Assembly: GCA_964395095.1 (NCBI GenBank)
Contig: CAYMZZ010000004.1
Coordinates: 1 to 64,000, forward strand
DNA from: CAYMZZ01 sp964395095
Lineage (GTDB): Bacteria; Bacteroidota; Bacteroidia; Chitinophagales; Chitinophagaceae
Direction of reading: 5' to 3'
DNA: 64,000 bases
Shown: piece by piece, positions 59,861 to 64,000 of the stretch
Numbering within the stretch: the stretch's first letter is position 1
How the letters are laid out: every line of letters begins with the position of its first letter
The notes under the pieces: model-generated
Told to the model about the DNA's origin: nothing
Databases searched by the model: none
What the model saw: the letters and a program-made list of their open reading frames with translations, nothing else
Made by a program: the position numbers and the translations under genes

Positions 59861-61017
59861 CCTCCGATTGCTTTCTGCAAATCCGCTATCAAGTCCTCCG
59901 CATCTTCAATACCCACACTCAGCCTGATGAGTCCATCGCTCAGGCCATTTTTGATGCGTTCTTCGCGGGGAATGGAAGCATGGGTCATGGAAGCGGGGTG
60001 ATTGATGAGTGATTCCACTCCACCCAGGCTTTCGGCCAGGGAAAATACTGTTGTTGACGACAATACCCTTTTTACATTTTCGGAGCTATCGTCTTTCAAT
60101 TCAAAGGAAATCATACCCCCAAATCCGCGCATTTGCCTGCGGGCTACTTCGTAGCCTTTATTGTCGCTGAAGCCAGGCCAGTACACACGCGCTACCGCTT
60201 TGTGCTGGCGAAGCCAGTTGGCGATCTTTTCCCCGTTTTCGCAATGCTGCCGCATGCGCAGGTGCAGGGTTTTGATGCCCCGCAACACGAGGAAGCAATC
60301 CATGGGACCGGGCACGGCGCCACAGCTTTTTTGAATAAAGTAAAGTTGTTCGCGCAGGCTGCTATCGTTCATCACCAGGGCACCCTGTATTACATCGCTA
60401 TGCCCGCCCAGGTATTTGGTGCTCGAATGCATCACGATATCAGCGCCAAGATCGAGTGGATTCTGCAGATAAGGCGAGGCAAAGGTATTGTCCACGCATA
60501 GCCAGGCCCCGGCTTTTTTGGCGATTGCCGCCACGGCGGTTATATCCGTTATATTCATGAGCGGGTTAGTAGGTGTTTCCAGCCAAATCAGTTTGGTGGC
60601 CGCCGTTATCGCCCCTTCAATATTCGAAGGATCCGTGGTATCAACATAGGTAAACTGAATACCGAATTTTTCAAATACTTTGCTGAAGAGCCGGTAAGTA
60701 CCACCATACATGTCGTTGGCAGCAATTACCTGATCACCTGGCTTCAACAATTTAATTACCGCATCGGTAGCGGCCACTCCACTGCTGAAAGCCAGGCCAT
60801 ATTTTCCATTTTCAATAATTGCCAAAGCCTGCTCCAGGGCAAAACGCGTTGGGTTCTGGCTCCGGGCATACTCAAAACCCTTGTTCACACCGGGCGATTC
60901 CTGCACATAGGTAGAGGTTTGGAATATGGGCGTCATAATAGCGCCTGTAGAAGGATCGGGATCCGCTCCGGCATGTATGTACCGGGTAGCGGGTTTGTAT
61001 TGATTGTTGAACGACAT
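59857..61017 (-). CDS. metB: cystathionine gamma-synthase-like PLP enzyme
   Basis: 386 residues of the Cys/Met metabolism PLP family. Visible motifs: YKPATRYIHAGADPDPSTGA and MTPIFQTSTY near 9-37, FEYARSQNPTR near 48, LAFSSGVAATDAVI near 75, VIAANDMYGGTYRLF near 98, and the PLP Lys in VMHSSTKYLGGHSDVIQG near 199. HPASMTH near 337 is a further family motif. It makes cystathionine from an activated homoserine and cysteine, or cleaves it: gamma-synthase and gamma-lyase cannot be separated by eye. It is monocistronic and cytoplasmic. Confidence 0.88.
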   Translation of the reverse strand: MSFNNQYKPATRYIHAGADPDPSTGAIMTPIFQTSTYVQESPGVNKGFEYARSQNPTRFALEQALAIIENGKYGLAFSSGVAATDAVIKLLKPGDQVIAANDMYGGTYRLFSKVFEKFGIQFTYVDTTDPSNIEGAITAATKLIWLETPTNPLMNITDITAVAAIAKKAGAWLCVDNTFASPYLQNPLDLGADIVMHSSTKYLGGHSDVIQGALVMNDSSLREQLYFIQKSCGAVPGPMDCFLVLRGIKTLHLRMRQHCENGEKIANWLRQHKAVARVYWPGFSDNKGYEVARRQMRGFGGMISFELKDDSSENVKRVLSSTTVFSLAESLGGVESLINHPASMTHASIPREERIKNGLSDGLIRLSVGIEDAEDLIADLQKAIGG

Positions 61018-61047
61018 AGTGATTGAATTGAGGGCAAAGATAGGTCG

Positions 61048-61195
61048 TTGTAAGTAGTAAGTTTTAAGTAGTAAGTTTTGATTTCAAGTATTATGGAATT
61101 TCGACAAACCTCCCCTATTTAACCTACTTTCTACTCACTACTCACTACTTTCTACTCCCAACTTAAAACTTACTACTTAAAACCTACAACTCAAA
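61048..61195. repeat. 7-nt-period inverted repeat, GTAAGTA/TACTTTC flavour
   Basis: Left arm 61048-61080 has GTAAGTA, GTAAGTT, TTAAGTA and GTAAGTT units. Right arm 61125-61195 has ACTTTCT, ACTCACT, ACTTTCT, ACTCCCA, ACTTAAA and ACTTACT units. It lies between two divergent genes. The rest of the spacer to 61456 shows no supported gene or site; a 20-codon ORF near 61203-61265 is not convincing. Confidence 0.8.
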
Positions 61196-61456
61196 TGCCG
61201 CTCATCCTGCCTGCGCTTCCTTTAACATTTTATTGCGCGCTTTCTGCTTCGGTATCCGGCTCATGGCTCACGAAGGCTGATAATGGTTTCAGTCAGTGAA
61301 ATGAATGGTTCGGGAAATTTTAGGTTTTCTTATGAAACAGGTATTTGCTTCCGCTAAAAACCGGTGATGGATAATCGCTTGTGCCGCCTGACAGGAGGTT
61401 CTACATTAGTGGCAGAAACAACCGAAAAACCTATTCATCATTTTAAATTTTTTGCC

Positions 61457-61903
61457 ATGAAAAAGTTATTCCTCATCGCAGCCATCGCATTTGGCTTTGC
61501 CGCACAGGCCAGCACGCCTCCGGCAGAAGTAACCGAAAGAATTCTGAAAGCCTTTAAAGAAACATTCAAAGCCGCCACCGATATCACCTGGCATGAGTAT
61601 AGTGATTACTATCAGGCCAATTTCCGTGTAGCAGAAGTGCAGGTACGTGCTCAGTATAGCGACGATGGTACGCTCCTGAAAACGATCCGCTATTATGGAG
61701 AAGACCAGTTGCTACCCCATATTGTTGCAAAACTCAAAAGCAAGTACCGTGGCAAAATCATACATGGCGTAACCGAAACAACTTCCGATTCGGAAGTGAG
61801 CTTTGTGATCAACCTGAAAGACAAGGAACATTGGTACACGGTGAAAGCAGATGCTTACGGCAACCTGGAGCAGACCGCCAAATTCAACCGTGCTGATAAT
61901 TAA
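61457..61903 (+). CDS. small secreted PepSY-like protein
   Basis: 148 residues from the ATG at 61457, where the signal peptide starts (MKKLFLIAAIAFGFAAQAS); the ORF to 61364 has no signal before that Met. The mature part has an alpha-beta-beta pattern resembling PepSY or DUF2874-type repeats: ERILKAFKETFKAATDITWHEYSDYYQANFRV and a second copy with DKEHWYTVKADAYGNLEQTAKF. Such proteins are common in Bacteroidota and are thought to be periplasmic inhibitors or ligand binders. The exact family is uncertain. Confidence 0.7.
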   Translation: MKKLFLIAAIAFGFAAQASTPPAEVTERILKAFKETFKAATDITWHEYSDYYQANFRVAEVQVRAQYSDDGTLLKTIRYYGEDQLLPHIVAKLKSKYRGKIIHGVTETTSDSEVSFVINLKDKEHWYTVKADAYGNLEQTAKFNRADN

Positions 61904-61918
61904 ATAAGGGCCTGCCGG

Positions 61919-63790
61919 TTAGAGAAACAATTCACCCGCTGCCAGATACCGCCAGTCGAATGCTTTGGCATCATAAGCATTGCTGGCGGTTTCTTTTATT
62001 TCGAGTGCGGAAGGAAGGAGAATTTTTCGCTTCACCAGTTCTTCCCGGGCCGCTTCCTGCAATTGGCGCATACCCGGATCCCGCATCCATTCTTTCTGCG
62101 GTGGTTCAAAACCTATCTTATCTTTTCGCCAAACAATTTCCTGTGGCAACTTATCCTGCATCGTGCTGCGAAGCAGCCATTTGGTCCACCCATCGCGGAT
62201 CTTAAAGGATGCCGGGAGCCGGAACACAAACTCCACCAGCTTATGATCGAGGAAGGGCAGGCGCAATTCCCGCCCATGGTGCATGGCATTACGGTCGGCG
62301 TAGCGAAGCAATTCCTCCAGTCCGTGCACGCAGGTATTGAAATAGAGTTGCCCGTTCAGATTCCTGATTTCCGGACCGGCATAATAGGCCATCCTGCTTT
62401 GCTTTCTTACAAATTCAGGATGCAGGTGCTCCTGTCGCAGGGCATTTACCAGGTATTGCCTTTCCAGGATCACGGCTGCCAGTTCGGGAAAAAGCGCGGC
62501 CGCTATATTCCGTACACCAAAAGTTTCCATCACTCCCAGCTCGCGGGCTTTTTTGATTTCGCCGCTTTTCATCAGTTTTCTTTTCTGAAAAAGCTCCTGC
62601 CAGTACCATTTATAATACTTGCCATAACCCGCCAGTATTTCATCGGCACCCTGACCGTCGAGTAAAACAGTGGTTCCCTGCAGGGCCGCGGCTTCCATCG
62701 TTTTAAACTGTGCAAAAGCGCTGGAAGAGCCCACCGGTTCCTCCTGTGCCCTGGCCATGCGTCGCCATTCATCGGCCAAATGAGCGCCGGAAAGGGTAAC
62801 CAGGTGATGGTTCAACTGAAAGCGCGATGCCACTTGCGCGGCAACCTGAGATTCGTCTTTGTCAAATCCCGGAAAATGTGCGGTAAAGCTGTGAAAAAGC
62901 TGCGGATCTTTTATATACTGATGCGCCATGGCCGCGATGCTGGAACTATCGAGTCCGCCACTGAGGGAAGAACCCAACGCCACATCGCTGCGCAACCTGC
63001 GCTTTACGGATGCGGCCAGCAGGGCACCGAATTTTTCCTGCGCGTCTGCTGTACTGATCCGGGTATCCTGTTCATCTGTATCAATATCCCAATAACGTTC
63101 TATCTCTACCGATTGCGTGCGATGGCTATAAAAAAGGCGGGAGCCGGCAGGCAGTTTTTCGATGCCATTAAAGAAAGTTTCGCCCGGTCGCGATGGATTA
63201 TCGGTGTAACCGATGGTGATATAATTGAACAGCATCCGAAGGTTAACATCCCGCTGAATGCCGGCTGCCCAAAGCGCCTTCATTTCGGAAGCAAATAGAA
63301 AGCGGTTCTGGTCGTGGCTGAAGTAGAAGGGTTTTTCCCCAAAACGGTCGCGGGCCGCAAACAGCTCTTCCCGTTGATGATCCCAGATGGCGAAGGCAAA
63401 CATGCCATCAAAATACTCCACGCATTCCTCCTGCCAGTAATCATAAGCCGCCAGTATCACTTCTGTATCCGACCCCGTATGAAAGCGGTAACCTTCATTG
63501 CTCAGCTCTTTACGGAGCTCGATATAGTTATAAATCTCCCCATTATGAATAATGCTGTACTGCGGGTGAGATGCTTCAGACGACAATGCCGGAAAGTGCA
63601 TGGGCTGCGCGGCCTTATCGCTGAGATCGATAACGGCCAGCCTTCTGTGACCCAGCATTACCTGCTGATCCTGCCGGCACCAATGCCCTTCCCCATCGGG
63701 ACCCCGGTGTGCCAGCGCATCCGTCATGCGCTGCAGATGAACCACACCAAATCGCGGGCTGGTTTGTATAATTCCGGCTATTCCGCACAT
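61919..63790 (-). CDS. asnB: asparagine synthase (glutamine-hydrolysing)
   Basis: 623 residues. MCGIAGIIQ opens it: Cys2 is the glutaminase nucleophile after Met removal. The class II glutaminase domain (1-200) has SIIHNGEIYNYIELR near 75 and GSDTEVILAAYDYW near 100. The synthetase domain has the ATP loop in LGSSLSGGLDSSSIAAMA (SGGLDS, near 268) and LRLPFLDHKLVEFVFRLP near 510. It converts aspartate and glutamine to asparagine, though enzymes of this length can also act in cell-envelope or polysaccharide clusters. It is convergent with the PepSY-like gene, 15 nt apart. Confidence 0.9.
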   Translation of the reverse strand: MCGIAGIIQTSPRFGVVHLQRMTDALAHRGPDGEGHWCRQDQQVMLGHRRLAVIDLSDKAAQPMHFPALSSEASHPQYSIIHNGEIYNYIELRKELSNEGYRFHTGSDTEVILAAYDYWQEECVEYFDGMFAFAIWDHQREELFAARDRFGEKPFYFSHDQNRFLFASEMKALWAAGIQRDVNLRMLFNYITIGYTDNPSRPGETFFNGIEKLPAGSRLFYSHRTQSVEIERYWDIDTDEQDTRISTADAQEKFGALLAASVKRRLRSDVALGSSLSGGLDSSSIAAMAHQYIKDPQLFHSFTAHFPGFDKDESQVAAQVASRFQLNHHLVTLSGAHLADEWRRMARAQEEPVGSSSAFAQFKTMEAAALQGTTVLLDGQGADEILAGYGKYYKWYWQELFQKRKLMKSGEIKKARELGVMETFGVRNIAAALFPELAAVILERQYLVNALRQEHLHPEFVRKQSRMAYYAGPEIRNLNGQLYFNTCVHGLEELLRYADRNAMHHGRELRLPFLDHKLVEFVFRLPASFKIRDGWTKWLLRSTMQDKLPQEIVWRKDKIGFEPPQKEWMRDPGMRQLQEAAREELVKRKILLPSALEIKETASNAYDAKAFDWRYLAAGELFL

Positions 63791-63814
63791 AATTGTTAAA
63801 AGAAAAATGCTGCT

Positions 63815-64000
63815 CTATTGCCAGGCGATCGGCATTTTGGCTATCACATCGTCCCATGCCATTACCAGGTTTGCGCCAGCATCCCGTTTTTCGAAAGTAA
63901 TCGTAAAATATTCCAGTCGGGGATTCTCGTGGCTTACCGGTACCACTACCCTTTGCACATCCCTTGCACTATCCTGCTGAAGCCCCCAGGTATCGGTATT
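63815..64000 (-). CDS. DUF2911 domain protein, C-terminal fragment
   Basis: The frame is open from the window edge for 61 residues to TAG at 63815-63817. The strand pattern and key residues (NTDTWG at the start, VVVPVSHENP, LEYFTITFEKRD, NLVMAWDDVIAKMPIAW) match the end of DUF2911 proteins of Bacteroidota, which usually carry a signal peptide and a TPR or other N-terminal part beyond the window. It is followed by asnB on the same strand (25 nt), so both may share a transcript. The function is unknown. Confidence 0.7.
   Translation of the reverse strand, partial: NTDTWGLQQDSARDVQRVVVPVSHENPRLEYFTITFEKRDAGANLVMAWDDVIAKMPIAWQ

Noticed and set aside
61203..61265. 20-codon minus-strand ORF rich in Lys and Arg
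   Set aside because: Too short, no promoter box, terminator or recognisable pattern; unlike the Cys-rich peptide it lacks any supporting signal.

Overview
The window looks like chromosome of a Bacteroidota member, most likely family Chitinophagaceae. The evidence is a type IX secretion C-terminal sorting domain, a HYC_CC_PP-type small protein, a DUF3347 copper lipoprotein, a lmo0937/DUF5670 membrane peptide, promoters of the TTG/TAnnTTTG type and an almost complete lack of purine-rich Shine-Dalgarno sequences. No rRNA, tRNA, CRISPR array, phage or transposase gene was recognised. Family assignments come from reading motifs; no database was searched.

Layout. 0-8.5 kb: exonuclease VII (xseA/xseB) with a cupin, a TPR protein, a secreted protein, a zinc-ribbon/HhH/MmcQ fusion, a ZU5-like lipoprotein, a 35-residue Cys-rich metallothionein-like peptide with its own -7 box and terminator, OsmC, a TIGR02757 protein and a DUF5670 peptide. 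8.7-11.1 kb: a secreted beta-propeller protein with a T9SS signal. 11.5-16.7 kb: a translesion-type cassette (DnaE-like polymerase overlapping a Y-family polymerase, then an SRAP protein). 16.7-18.5 kb: an AT-rich AbiE type IV toxin-antitoxin operon whose promoter lies between two identical-type palindromes. 18.6-26.6 kb: rpoN, a small secreted protein, a serine hydrolase, a GH10-like hydrolase, MarR, a radical SAM/SPASM protein and a MATE exporter.

27.1-34.2 kb (+ strand): sensor kinase - NarL-type regulator - receiver - receiver - sensor kinase. 34.2-45.4 kb (- strand): a copper/silver resistance island read as copA, a copZ-like HMA protein, terminator, a HYC_CC_PP gene broken by an amber codon, DUF3347, an RND pump of the CusA type split into two coupled ORFs, a TolC protein and two successive CusB-type adaptors, each with a heavy-metal-binding domain. 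A chromate-type transporter is divergent from copA. 46.7-59.7 kb: a second signalling cluster with a receiver-PAS-kinase, an Rcp1-like receiver, a CHASE3-like kinase, a 2439-residue soluble kinase with about 15 PAS and 2 GAF domains, and a divergent NarL-type regulator. 59.9-64 kb: cystathionine gamma-synthase-like enzyme, a small secreted PepSY-like protein, asparagine synthase and the C-terminus of a DUF2911 protein.

Two patterns go beyond the genes. First, thirteen intergenic regions carry degenerate tandem repeats with a 7-nt period, mostly arranged as large inverted repeats (left arm G/T-rich, right arm A/C-rich) in several sequence flavours (GTAAGTA, GTGAGGC, GTTTAGG, ACGTTGT, GATTTGG, ATCTGCG). 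They occur between convergent, tandem and divergent genes, sometimes encode the last codons of the neighbouring gene, and are absent from about 26.8 to 59.7 kb. Second, the palindrome TGTAG-N8-CTACA occurs in front of three of the five response-regulator genes and is a good candidate for an autoregulatory site of the two NarL-type regulators.
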